Assembly (NCBI RefSeq): GCF_949820605.1
Contig: NZ_CATKVU010000006.1
Coordinates: 1,038,501-1,102,500, forward strand
Length of the DNA: 64,000 nt
Source of the DNA: Segatella copri
GTDB taxonomy: Bacteria; Bacteroidota; Bacteroidia; Bacteroidales; Bacteroidaceae
Direction of reading: 5' to 3'
Shown here: piece by piece, positions 42,210-50,765 of the stretch
How the letters are laid out: each line of letters starts with the position of its first letter
Numbering within the stretch: position 1 is the stretch's first letter
The notes under the pieces: generated by a model
What the model saw: only the letters and a program-made list of their open reading frames with translations
Database searches by the model: none
What the model was told of the DNA's origin: nothing
Translations under genes and position numbers: made by a program

Positions 42210-42656
42210 ATGGAATTACAAGGAAAGGTTATTGCCGTTTTGCCTGAAAGAAGCGGCGTCTCTCAGAGAGGAGAGTGGAAAGCTCAGTCGTTCGTAATTG
42301 AAACCCACGAGCAGTATCCAAAGAAATTGTGCTTTGATGTTTTCGGAGCAGACCGTCTGGCTCAGTTCAACATTCAGAGTGGTGAGGAACTCCTGGTTTC
42401 TTTCGATATTGATGCTCATGAGTATCAGGGCCGTTGGTTCAACAGCATCCGTGCCTGGAACATCCAGCGTGTTGACCCTAACGCCGTAGCTGGTGCTATG
42501 GGCGGAATGCAGCCAGGTGCGTTTCCTCCAGTAGGTGCTCCTGTAGCTCCTGCTCAGCCAGCAGCTCCTGCTAATGGCGCAACTGCAGCATTCCCTCCAG
42601 TTCAGCCTGCAGCTCCTGCAGCAGAGAGTGGTAGCGCAGATGATCTTCCTTTCTAA
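42210..42656 (+). CDS. DUF3127 OB-fold protein with SSB-like acidic tip
   Basis: A 148-residue protein. Residues 1-87 form an OB-fold domain (KVIAVLPERSGVSQRGEWKA, then FDVFGADRLAQFNIQSG, WFNSIRAWNIQRV). A Pro/Ala/Gln-rich flexible linker (about 88-140) leads to the C-terminal tip SADDLPF. This is nearly the conserved SSB tip DDIPF, which recruits DNA-repair proteins. The whole design imitates single-strand DNA-binding protein. Monocistronic, divergent from dnaN. Confidence 0.85.
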   Translation: MELQGKVIAVLPERSGVSQRGEWKAQSFVIETHEQYPKKLCFDVFGADRLAQFNIQSGEELLVSFDIDAHEYQGRWFNSIRAWNIQRVDPNAVAGAMGGMQPGAFPPVGAPVAPAQPAAPANGATAAFPPVQPAAPAAESGSADDLPF

Positions 42657-42680
42657 AAACAGAAAAGTAAGATAAAAATA

Positions 42681-42733
42681 AGAGCACTTCGCCTGAGACT
42701 TTCTTCTGTCTCGGATGAAGTGCTCTTTTTTTA
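42681..42733 (+). terminator. Terminator of the DUF3127 gene
   Basis: Arms AGAGCACTTC (42681-42690) and GAAGTGCTCT (42717-42726) with inner pairing GAGAC/GTCTC, then a run of seven T. Confidence 0.9.
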
Positions 42734-42768
42734 TTCATAATCTTATATTTCTCTTTATCAACTGTTTT

Positions 42769-43947
42769 CTATTCTCTGCGTCTCTTCTCAAAGAATTGTT
42801 TCGAAGCGGCAAAGAAGAGGAGAACGGAAGCTGCATTTTCTATAGTAACCATCCAGAATGTTCCGTTGTAACCGAAATGTTCTGCCACAACTCCGCCTAG
42901 CAGACAGCCGATTCCGAAGCCCAAATCCCAACCGGTAAGAATGCTGCTGTTTGCCGTTCCACGCTGGTCGTGACGAGCCACATTAATGAACATGTTGAGG
43001 AAGGCTGGGTAAAGATGACCGTTGCCCAGGCCGATAAGAAAAGCCGAAAGATAATAGGCTACCGGGTGCTTGACGGTAACAAAGATGATGAAACCAACAA
43101 GCGAAAGCAGCATTCCTTCGGCCGCATTCTGGGTAAGTTTGCCCTGACTCAAGGCTTTTCTTCCCTGCAGTCTTGACAGGAACAGACCCATGGAAAGAAG
43201 GGCAAAATAAGTGCCCGTTCCGCCTGTAATTCCGAGTTCCTCCTTGCTGTAGATTGCGAGATAATTGCTCAGAACACCCCAGCAGAAACCGAACATGGCG
43301 ATGTTGATGGCAAGGAGCCAGGCACGCGTCAGGAAGAAGCGGTCGAGAGAAAGCTTCTCCTTGTTCTTAACGATTTCCTTTTCGGGGAGGCGGATGGTTC
43401 CTGCAATCACAACTGAGGCAATCGCCACGATGAAAGCTATCCAGAAGAGAATCATGTAACTGTCTACCGCATTATGCAGATAGATTCCGATGGATGGAGC
43501 AATCGCCATGGCAAAATTGTTGCTCAGTCCGTAGAGTCCGATTCCTTCATTTCTCCTACTTGCCGGAAGAACGTCGATGGCGCAGGTGCTGTTGGCAACC
43601 GTTACGGCTCCGAACGGACCTCCGTGCAGGGTTCTGCAGATGGCAAACATCAGGATGGTGCTGGCTGCAATATAGCCGGCAAAGAAGATGGCGAAGGCCG
43701 TGAGACAGACCATCAGAACCTTCTTGCGCGAAAAGCTGTCAACCACATATCCGCTGAACGGACGAATGATGAGGGCGGCAACCGTATAGCCGCTCAGCAC
43801 AATTCCAATCACATCTTTCGTGGCTCCAAAATTTTCGCTCAGATAGAGAGGGAGCAAAGGTGTGAGCAGATAGAAGGCGAAATACAACAGAAAGTTGGTA
43901 GTCATCACCTTGATGTAGTTTGCATTCCAAAGTTTCTCTTTCATCAT
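42769..43947 (-). CDS. MFS transporter
   Basis: A 392-residue integral membrane protein with about twelve hydrophobic helices. The loop after helix 2 has RPFSGYVVDSFSRKKVL, the MFS motif A-like signature, and RTLHGGPFGAVTVANSTCAIDVLP follows. Substrate unknown; the pattern is that of bacterial multidrug or sugar efflux permeases. Single gene. Confidence 0.88.
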   Translation of the reverse strand: MMKEKLWNANYIKVMTTNFLLYFAFYLLTPLLPLYLSENFGATKDVIGIVLSGYTVAALIIRPFSGYVVDSFSRKKVLMVCLTAFAIFFAGYIAASTILMFAICRTLHGGPFGAVTVANSTCAIDVLPASRRNEGIGLYGLSNNFAMAIAPSIGIYLHNAVDSYMILFWIAFIVAIASVVIAGTIRLPEKEIVKNKEKLSLDRFFLTRAWLLAINIAMFGFCWGVLSNYLAIYSKEELGITGGTGTYFALLSMGLFLSRLQGRKALSQGKLTQNAAEGMLLSLVGFIIFVTVKHPVAYYLSAFLIGLGNGHLYPAFLNMFINVARHDQRGTANSSILTGWDLGFGIGCLLGGVVAEHFGYNGTFWMVTIENAASVLLFFAASKQFFEKRRRE

Positions 43948-43950
43948 TTT

Positions 43951-44024
43951 TTAGAGTTTATCCTCACTTTTAGAGTTTGTCCTCATTATTAGAGTTTGTC
44001 CTCATTATTAGAGTTTGTCCGCCA
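43951..44024. repeat. 19-bp tandem repeat at the 3' end of nudC
   Basis: The unit TTAGAGTTTGTCCTCATTA is repeated with exact 19-base period: 43951-43969 (three differences), 43970-43988, 43989-44007 and a partial copy 44008-44024 that is the last codons and stop of nudC. The extra copies carry the nudC stop sequence into the gap before the MFS gene. Confidence 0.9.
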
Positions 44025-44781
44025 GCCAGGCGTCGATGAGTTTTCGGGCGATGGAAAGTTTCTCTGGGAGAATAGGGAGATTCTCTTTCGTGAACCATTT
44101 ACCACGAGAGAGTTCTTCTTTCTGAAGATGAATTTCTCCATCTACATATTCTGCCGAGAAGCCAATCATCAGACCGCTCGGATAAGGCCAAGGCTGGGAA
44201 CCGAAATATTTCAAGTTCTTGATAGCCAGACCGGTTTCTTCCATTACTTCACGATGAACCGCCTCTTCCAGATTCTCGCCAGTCTCTACGAAACCAGCCA
44301 CGAGACTGTCGAAATTTCCCTTGAAATTGCGAGCGTGTACCAGCAAGACCTGATCATCTTTCTTAATCAGAACGATGATGGCTGTGGCAAGCGAAGGCCA
44401 GACCTGTTTGCCGCATTCTGTACATTTCTTACTGATGTCGGTTGCCATTTTCATCGGAGCTCCGCAAACGCCGCAGAATTGGGTATTCATGTCCCAATAG
44501 TTGAGTTCCTGACACTTTCCTGCTTTCTGGTAAAGGGCAGGAGAGAGTTTGTAGAAACTAGGGCGCAAGCCGCACATTTCGTACTTCGGATTGCCGGTAA
44601 CGGGCTCAGGAATGGTGAAGGTCTTTACCTCTGTTCCGTCTTCCATCGTGGTAATGTTGAGAATGTGAGTCCAAGGCTTTGTTGGGATTGGACTCTCTTC
44701 TGAACAAGGAATCGTATAGGTTCCGTCTTCTTTCTTTTCGAGCAAGAGATCAGTCTTGCAAAATATAAACCAATACTTCAT
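44008..44781 (-). CDS. nudC: NAD+ diphosphatase / NAD-cap decapping Nudix hydrolase
   Basis: A 257-residue Nudix enzyme. Zinc ligands C103, C106, C120 and C123. The Nudix box spans residues 163-185 (G163, E168, then REVMEE). The NADH-pyrophosphatase signature SQPWPYP at 195-201 separates it from other Nudix enzymes. It hydrolyses NAD(H) and, in E. coli, removes NAD caps from RNA. Its stop codon is the end of a tandem repeat. Confidence 0.93.
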   Translation of the reverse strand: MKYWFIFCKTDLLLEKKEDGTYTIPCSEESPIPTKPWTHILNITTMEDGTEVKTFTIPEPVTGNPKYEMCGLRPSFYKLSPALYQKAGKCQELNYWDMNTQFCGVCGAPMKMATDISKKCTECGKQVWPSLATAIIVLIKKDDQVLLVHARNFKGNFDSLVAGFVETGENLEEAVHREVMEETGLAIKNLKYFGSQPWPYPSGLMIGFSAEYVDGEIHLQKEELSRGKWFTKENLPILPEKLSIARKLIDAWLADKL

Positions 44782-44853
44782 TCTTTATTTTGAACTTATT
44801 TGCTTTTTTACTTTGAGCTTTATAATATGCTTTTCCAGAAGCGTTTCGAGGAG

Positions 44854-46617
44854 CTATTCCTTCTTACCGAACAGCAATTCGAAATCGCGCTGGGCAGCTG
44901 GCTTGGTCCATGCTTCCGGCACAAACTTCCAGTTGTTGTTTGGTTTTGCATCAACCGTTCCCATCTTTTCAATTTCTTCCATCAGATAGTAGCGCTGGTC
45001 GCGCTTGCTGCGATAGATGATTCGGCTTTCAAGACTGTCTTTCGGGATTCCGGCCCCCTTGGTAAGGAGTTCGCCGCCGCCATTTCCACGATAGCTGTTA
45101 ACGGCTACCTTGTACCATTTCTTCTCATCGAAAGGTTCGCCGTTGCTCATGCGCAGAATCTTCACCTTCTCGCCATCTGGCTTGGTTACGTCAACTTCGT
45201 AATCGATTCCCGCAGCACTATCAAAGTTGAACGAGAGATTCTTGAAACCGAGACGTTGCTGGTCGCCAGCGGTCTTCTCATCGAGCAGCAGAAGATGGTC
45301 GTCCGGGCTCTTCATTGTGTTCACCCAGAGGTCGTAACTCATTTCCAGATGCTTTCTGATTTCTTCGCCCGTCATACGCATTACGTAGAGCTGGTTCTCA
45401 TATTTATAGAGATTGAACATGTCGCTCACGTAGATTGGGCCGGCTTTCAGAACCGCGTTGAACTGAAGAGGAGCGTTGAACGAAATGTCGGCATTTGTAA
45501 TCTGCAACTGGAGGTTGAGGATGAAATCGTTGAAAGCAGAACTGCCGAAGAACTGGTCGCGACTGTAGATGGTAGTCTTGAAGTTGCCAATCTGCTTGCC
45601 CACATATTTCTTTACTTCCGCAATCTGAGGTTCGAAAGTCTTCATGAAATCCTCGTCGATAGGACAATCTGTCACATCCACAATCTTGCCTGTCACCTTT
45701 TTGTCAGTTACCACCAGCTGTTTCTTTCCGTTCACCTTTTTCTTGTTGAGGGTGAGGGTTATTTCAGCATCAGCCACGCTAATGGCGTTGTTGGCAGGAT
45801 CCAGGCAAACCACCTGCTTTCCATCAGTATTGGTTACGGTTTCGTTGTCGCGTGTATGGTCGTGGCCGAAGAGAACGAGGTCGAAGCCCGGCACTTCTTT
45901 TGCCACCTTGATAGAGGCGTCTTCATCATATTCGGCAGTCTGAATGCCTCCGTCTTTTCCACTGTGGAAGAGGCCGATGATAACATCCGGTTTTTCATTC
46001 TCCTGGAGATACTTCACCCATTTGCGGGCGTTTGTTACCATATTTTCAAATTTCAGTCCGCTCCAGAGATTCTCCGTGAGCCAGTTTGGAATGGCAGGAG
46101 TAATCATTCCCAAGACAGCCACCTTCACGCCCTCGCGGTTCAGGATGAGATAAGGCTTAACGTATGGCTGGCCTGTAGAAGTGCTGATGATGTTGGAACC
46201 AAGAACTGGGCAATTGAGTTCTTTTATCCATTTGTCGTAAACCGGATGACCCGTTTCAACATCATGATTGCCAAATACTTGCGCATCATACTTCATGTAG
46301 TTTACCACATCGGCAGCCACGTTTCTAGCCTCTGTTTTTACATAATTATAATAATAGCAGGTAGGCTGTCCCTGCAGAATATCGCCATTCTCCAAGAGGA
46401 TGAGGTTATCCTTGTAGTCTTTTCGCAAATTATTGACGTAGGAAGAAACGCGCGCCAAGGTTCCTGCTTTTGGCTTACGGTTGATGAAATCGTAAGGGAA
46501 GAAAGAGCCGTGCACATCGCTTGTCTCTATCACTCTCAGTTTTACGGTACGTTGTTGTCCCATCGCTTGTGAATTGAAAGTTAGCGCCAGAAGAAGCGCA
46601 GCAAATAATTGTTTCAT
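44854..46617 (-). CDS. Exported bifunctional metallophosphatase/5'-nucleotidase
   Basis: 587 residues from ATG 46615-46617, chosen because MKQLFAALLLALTFNSQAMG is a signal peptide. N-terminal calcineurin-like domain: ETSDVHGSFFPYDF, ENGDILQGQP, VFGNHDVETG and GHDHTRDN metal ligands. C-terminal 5'-nucleotidase domain with NSYRGNGGGELL. Probably cleaves nucleotides in the periplasm for salvage, in line with the adjacent NudC. Confidence 0.9.
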   Translation of the reverse strand: MKQLFAALLLALTFNSQAMGQQRTVKLRVIETSDVHGSFFPYDFINRKPKAGTLARVSSYVNNLRKDYKDNLILLENGDILQGQPTCYYYNYVKTEARNVAADVVNYMKYDAQVFGNHDVETGHPVYDKWIKELNCPVLGSNIISTSTGQPYVKPYLILNREGVKVAVLGMITPAIPNWLTENLWSGLKFENMVTNARKWVKYLQENEKPDVIIGLFHSGKDGGIQTAEYDEDASIKVAKEVPGFDLVLFGHDHTRDNETVTNTDGKQVVCLDPANNAISVADAEITLTLNKKKVNGKKQLVVTDKKVTGKIVDVTDCPIDEDFMKTFEPQIAEVKKYVGKQIGNFKTTIYSRDQFFGSSAFNDFILNLQLQITNADISFNAPLQFNAVLKAGPIYVSDMFNLYKYENQLYVMRMTGEEIRKHLEMSYDLWVNTMKSPDDHLLLLDEKTAGDQQRLGFKNLSFNFDSAAGIDYEVDVTKPDGEKVKILRMSNGEPFDEKKWYKVAVNSYRGNGGGELLTKGAGIPKDSLESRIIYRSKRDQRYYLMEEIEKMGTVDAKPNNNWKFVPEAWTKPAAQRDFELLFGKKE

Positions 46618-46765
46618 ATTAATTAATGTATTTCTTTTGAGTAATGAAAGCCCATCAGTTGAGCTCTGTTTCTTATTTTCTCTGCAAAAGTACAAAAAAG
46701 AACTTAAATAGGCATACTTTTTGTTGGATATTTTTTAAAAACTAAAAAATAGGAGGTTTTATAAT

Positions 46766-47581
46766 ATGGCATTTGTTGATTATTACAAGATTCTCGGCGT
46801 AGACAAGAACATTCCGCAGAAGGATGTGAGAGCTGCGTATCGTAAACGTGCAAAACAGTTTCACCCAGATTTGCACCCTAACGACCCGAAGGCGAAGGCT
46901 AAGTTCCAGGCGCTGAACGAGGCGTATGAGGTGATTTCTGACCCAGATAAGCGTGCTAAATACGACCAGTATGGCGAACAATGGAAGAATGCTGATGCAT
47001 TCGGCGGTTTCGGCGGAGCTGGTGGTGCAGGCGGTTCCGGAAGCTATGGTGGAGCAGGTGGAAATCCATTCGAGGGTTTCGACTTCAGCCAGTTTGGCGG
47101 AGGTGGAGGTTTCTCCAGCTTCTTCGAAAATCTCTTCGGAGGTCGTGGCAGAAGCCAGCAGTCGGCTGAAGGATTCGGTTCCGGCAATTTTGGCGGATTT
47201 AATGGTTCTGCCGGTTATGGTAGCGGCTTTAATGGGGCAGGCTACGGAGCTGGTGCTGATTTCGGTACTGGTGGTTGTGGCGGCGGTTGCGGCCAGAATG
47301 GTCGTGCCAATAACGGCGAAATGAACATGAATGTGAATATCGACCTTTATACGGCTCTGCTGGGCGGCGAAGGAATCATTAAATTGAGTAATGGTTCTAA
47401 AATTAAACTCAAGATTAAGCCGGAAACGCAGAATGGCACGAAGGTTCGTGTTCGCGGAAAAGGATACGATCGGGGTGACGGAACCTTTGGCGACCTGATG
47501 ATTACTTATAACGTGAAGTTGCCAACCGGATTGAATGATAAGCAGAAAGATTTGCTCCGTCAGATGAAGGATGCAAAGTAG
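46766..47581 (+). CDS. J-domain protein (CbpA-like, short)
   Basis: A 271-residue protein preceded by a rare strong AGGAGG. J domain residues 5-72 with HPD at 33-35. A long Gly/Phe/Ala/Asn-rich linker (about 75-185) follows, and then a single C-terminal DnaJ_C-like barrel (MNVNIDLYTALLGGE through RVRGKGYDRGDGTFGDL). Type II J proteins normally have two such barrels, so this is shortened. No zinc-finger repeats, although GCGGGCGQ appears in the linker. Hsp70 co-chaperone. Confidence 0.88.
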   Translation: MAFVDYYKILGVDKNIPQKDVRAAYRKRAKQFHPDLHPNDPKAKAKFQALNEAYEVISDPDKRAKYDQYGEQWKNADAFGGFGGAGGAGGSGSYGGAGGNPFEGFDFSQFGGGGGFSSFFENLFGGRGRSQQSAEGFGSGNFGGFNGSAGYGSGFNGAGYGAGADFGTGGCGGGCGQNGRANNGEMNMNVNIDLYTALLGGEGIIKLSNGSKIKLKIKPETQNGTKVRVRGKGYDRGDGTFGDLMITYNVKLPTGLNDKQKDLLRQMKDAK

Positions 47582-47646
47582 TTTCTAAAAGAAGGGAACG
47601 GGTTCTCGGACATGAGAACTTTCCCGAAACATGAAGGAAAAAAGAG

Positions 47647-47706
47647 ACGCCCTGCAAGAAGGGAACATTCAGAAATGAAGTTCCTAATCTTGCAGGGCGT
47701 TTTTTA
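47647..47706 (+). terminator. Terminator after the J-domain gene
   Basis: Arms ACGCCCTGCAAGA (47647-47659) and TCTTGCAGGGCGT (47688-47700), then T-run. A further GAAGGGAAC/GAAGTTCC-type pairing lies within the loop. Confidence 0.85.
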
Positions 47707-47737
47707 TTCTATTTGATCTTACAGCGCGTTTTTTATT

Positions 47738-49051
47738 CTATTCTGCAGCATTAATCTTCGACATGTTGAACGCAGAAACCTTGCCGTCTGGCGAAACGGT
47801 TGCGTTGATTTTGAAATGGTTGGTTTTCTTAGTACCGTCGGTAAGCTGAACTTCCTCACGTGCTGAGAACTGAACCTGATATTCATAATCTTCGTCACCC
47901 ACCTCGCGCTTCTTGATCTGATAATCGTTGGCGAGGAACCAGTTCAGGTTGGTCACATCTTCCTTATAAAGCTTATTCATAAAGGTAACAACATCTGCCT
48001 TGGTAGCAGAATTCTTGCCCAGAAGCGAAGAGAGAATGTCCTCGCATGAAGCCTGCAAACCATCAGCATCGCGGGTATTGATGCTTTGGAAGAAATGGCG
48101 GAACAGACTGCTTACCATATCTTTCTCTTCTGGCTGCAAATCTCTACTCTTGGCTTTCTTCATCGCATTCTCAGCCTCTTCGATATGCGAACCGTCAGCA
48201 TGAGCGGCGAGATAAGCCTGGTAAGCTTCTACATTATCAGCATTCTTGGCCACATTCCAGTCGATGGAATCTATCTTGTTCAAAACCTCCTGCTTGTGTG
48301 GACTGTTTGGGTATTTGTCGAGATAAGCCTGCAGGGCCTCTTTCGAACCGCTTACTACGGTGTTGGTCCAGTCCTGATCGGTCTGTTTCAGAAGTTCGAG
48401 GTGAGCCATGATAGAATCACGATGCGCCTCGTCAGCATCTTTGTAAGTATCTAGGTAACTCTGCAGAACCATCGGGTCGCTACTCTGCATCGCATACTCG
48501 TAAGCTTCCAGTTCCTTATTCTTATTGGCACTATCATAGAAATAGTAGAAAATGCCACAAACGAGGAAGGCGAAAATCAGAGAGATGATGATGACGCCAC
48601 GGTTGCTTTTTTTCTTTTTCTGGGTTCCCTCGCCGTTTCCGCCGTTCTGAGAATTAGATTGCTGTGGGCGAACCGGAGGAACGGGTGGAGTAGGAGGTGT
48701 TGCTGTTCTGACAGGTGTCTGAGGACGAGCCTGCTGCCTGAGAGCGTCCTGTCTGAGAGCCTCCTGATGGCGGATTTCTTCTTGTCTGATTGCATTCTGT
48801 CTGGCTGCGTTTCCAGCTTCTTGCTGCTGAGTCATAGGAGTCTGCTGGCTCATTCCTGTCGGAGGCGTCATTCTTGTGAGCGAAGGATTCAGCTCATGGC
48901 AGTTAGGACACATTTCCAGATTGCTGAAATAAATCTCGCCACAATTTGGGCATTTGGTAATTTTGCCTGCTATTTCTACTCCGCAACTAGGGCAGGTAGG
49001 TGCTTTATCGCTAATTTGACGTCCGCATTCCGGACATTTTATAATTGCCAT
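47738..49051 (-). CDS. Zinc-ribbon membrane protein with periplasmic repeat domain
   Basis: A 437-residue protein. Two cytoplasmic zinc ribbons (CPECGRQ with CPSCGVE; CPNCGEI with CPNCHEL, residues 5-52). A Pro/Gln/Arg-rich linker follows, then one membrane helix (GVIIISLIFAFLVCGIFYYF, about 150-170). The exported part has helical repeats with YLDKYPNSPHKQEVLNKI, then an NTF2/SnoaL-like end. The architecture suggests transmembrane sensing; function unknown. Confidence 0.7.
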   Translation of the reverse strand: MAIIKCPECGRQISDKAPTCPSCGVEIAGKITKCPNCGEIYFSNLEMCPNCHELNPSLTRMTPPTGMSQQTPMTQQQEAGNAARQNAIRQEEIRHQEALRQDALRQQARPQTPVRTATPPTPPVPPVRPQQSNSQNGGNGEGTQKKKKSNRGVIIISLIFAFLVCGIFYYFYDSANKNKELEAYEYAMQSSDPMVLQSYLDTYKDADEAHRDSIMAHLELLKQTDQDWTNTVVSGSKEALQAYLDKYPNSPHKQEVLNKIDSIDWNVAKNADNVEAYQAYLAAHADGSHIEEAENAMKKAKSRDLQPEEKDMVSSLFRHFFQSINTRDADGLQASCEDILSSLLGKNSATKADVVTFMNKLYKEDVTNLNWFLANDYQIKKREVGDEDYEYQVQFSAREEVQLTDGTKKTNHFKINATVSPDGKVSAFNMSKINAAE

Positions 49052-49167
49052 AATTCTATTTTGTGTTTATTAATGTACTTATATAGTTCATGCTTCTCTA
49101 CTTCCAGACCTTATCTACTCTTTACCTTGAAGCTAATCATAAAGTTCCAAGTTCAAGGTTTCAAGTA

Positions 49168-49854
49168 CTATCGATGTCTGAATCTGATTTCTCTGAGCTT
49201 GTGGCGCCCCATGAAACGGCTTTTGTCAACATAGCCGTTTATTCCGTTGAGTCTGCCCTTACCCGTATATTGCCACATTTCGAAATCTCTACCATCGCGC
49301 AATACAGGGATGCGCTTCGTATACTGGGCAATCATCAGCTTGTAGCTGTCTAGCTTGCCCAGAAGATAGTTGTCATAGAAATTGGCTCCCGTATAGATGA
49401 GGGGTTTCTGCTTATATGCTTTCTCTACGAGATGCAGAAACTTAAAGAGCGAATCGCAGAATTCTTCTGTATCCATGCCGCTTTTCGTCTCCACATCAAT
49501 CATAGGCAAGAGGTCCTGATCTCCCGGACGACATTGGGCCATGAAATTTTCCAGCTGCGTCTGCTGTGGGATGCGGGCTCTGTAGAAATGATAAGAACCT
49601 ACTTTCATTCCGTAGCGATGAGCCAGGTCGATATTCTGCTTGTATTTGCTGTCAATGTTGGTTCCGCCTTCAGTAGCTTTCAGATAAACGTAAGCCATCT
49701 TAGAGTTGTCGCCCACCGTTTCCCAGAACACGTTGCCCTGATAATGACTCAAGTCGATGCCGTGAACGTGCCGACAAGTGTCTTCGCATTGCACCTGGGC
49801 ATGGGCTCCCAAGGCAATAATGGATGCTATAATAGAGATAAATAACTTTTTCAT
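49168..49854 (-). CDS. Glycoside hydrolase family 25 lysozyme-like protein
   Basis: A 228-residue exported muramidase-like enzyme (signal peptide 1-19). GH25 hallmarks: HGIDLSHYQG with D34, KATEGG, and the catalytic pair in MIDVET (D120, E122), then YTGANFYDNYL and MWQYTGKG. Cleaves MurNAc-GlcNAc bonds. Its -7 box TATCTTTG lies at 49860-49867 on the minus strand. Confidence 0.92.
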   Translation of the reverse strand: MKKLFISIIASIIALGAHAQVQCEDTCRHVHGIDLSHYQGNVFWETVGDNSKMAYVYLKATEGGTNIDSKYKQNIDLAHRYGMKVGSYHFYRARIPQQTQLENFMAQCRPGDQDLLPMIDVETKSGMDTEEFCDSLFKFLHLVEKAYKQKPLIYTGANFYDNYLLGKLDSYKLMIAQYTKRIPVLRDGRDFEMWQYTGKGRLNGINGYVDKSRFMGRHKLREIRFRHR

Positions 49855-49970
49855 AGATGCAAAGATACGAAAATCAGATGAAAATCGTACTACTAAGAGA
49901 TTAATTTTATAGATATTTTACTCTTCGTCCTGATGAATCCCAGATTAACCCCTTCAATCCTTACTGAAAT

Positions 49971-50666
49971 TTACTCTTCAATCTCAGATAATGAACGGAA
50001 GAAATTGTTCATGAAATTGCTCATGGTTTCTATCGGAGCGTATTGCAGATAGCGCATGCTGCGGCGCAGATTTTTGCGCATGGTTCCCCCCGTGGTGCGT
50101 ACAAAGCCGCTGCTGGTCTGCTCAAACTGAATGGCCTGCTGGTCCATGATATTATAGTAGAGCGAACGGAGCGTCAGCTTGTAGGCACCTCTTTCTATGT
50201 GATGAACGAATGGGATTTCGTCCTGTTCAAAATCGAAGAAGGTGATGAGTACGCTTCCTTCCAACTGGGCGATGCGCTGGATGCGGAGCTTGGCAAGCCA
50301 CTTCTCCAGTTTCACGAAATCTACCTTGTCGCCTCGGGTTCTCAGGTAGTCTCCCAACTGGATGATTCCTCTGAGATTGATTCCGTTAGCCAACATTCCA
50401 TTTACGTTTGCCACGATGATGCGCAGCAGATAAATGGTCTCGATAGAGGTATCAATGGCGTGGCGTTCATCTTCCTGAATCTTGCTGAGCCGTCGGTTCA
50501 GAAAACTGTTGTTCATCTTCACCTCTCCGGCAGGAACATCATTCACGTTCTTGAGCATCTGAGCTATCTTTTTCTTCTTAAAGGTAGTCATCGGTTCCAT
50601 TTCTTCCTTGATGCCGAAGTTGTCGGCACGGAGCTTAGTAAAAAGGTTGCGCTGAAGAAAATTCAT
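49971..50666 (-). CDS. Conserved hypothetical basic protein
   Basis: A 231-residue, helical, basic protein without membrane segments. Notable stretches are FKKKKIAQMLKNV near the N-terminus and a central VNGMLANGINLRGIIQLG. Not recognised. It stands alone between the GH25 gene and the antiporter gene. Confidence 0.6.
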   Translation of the reverse strand: MNFLQRNLFTKLRADNFGIKEEMEPMTTFKKKKIAQMLKNVNDVPAGEVKMNNSFLNRRLSKIQEDERHAIDTSIETIYLLRIIVANVNGMLANGINLRGIIQLGDYLRTRGDKVDFVKLEKWLAKLRIQRIAQLEGSVLITFFDFEQDEIPFVHHIERGAYKLTLRSLYYNIMDQQAIQFEQTSSGFVRTTGGTMRKNLRRSMRYLQYAPIETMSNFMNNFFRSLSEIEE

Positions 50667-50765
50667 AAGCCTTGTTCTTATTAATAGTCAATAATAAAGT
50701 TTTGTTCTTCCTGTCAAGAAATCTCTAACGCTGAAGGAGACCCTCCTCTGATTTGAGAAGTCTTC

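Noticed and set aside
44800..46572. 590-residue antisense frame across the 5'-nucleotidase gene
   Set aside because: Shadow of the real gene on the other strand; the real frame has a signal peptide and all metal-binding motifs.
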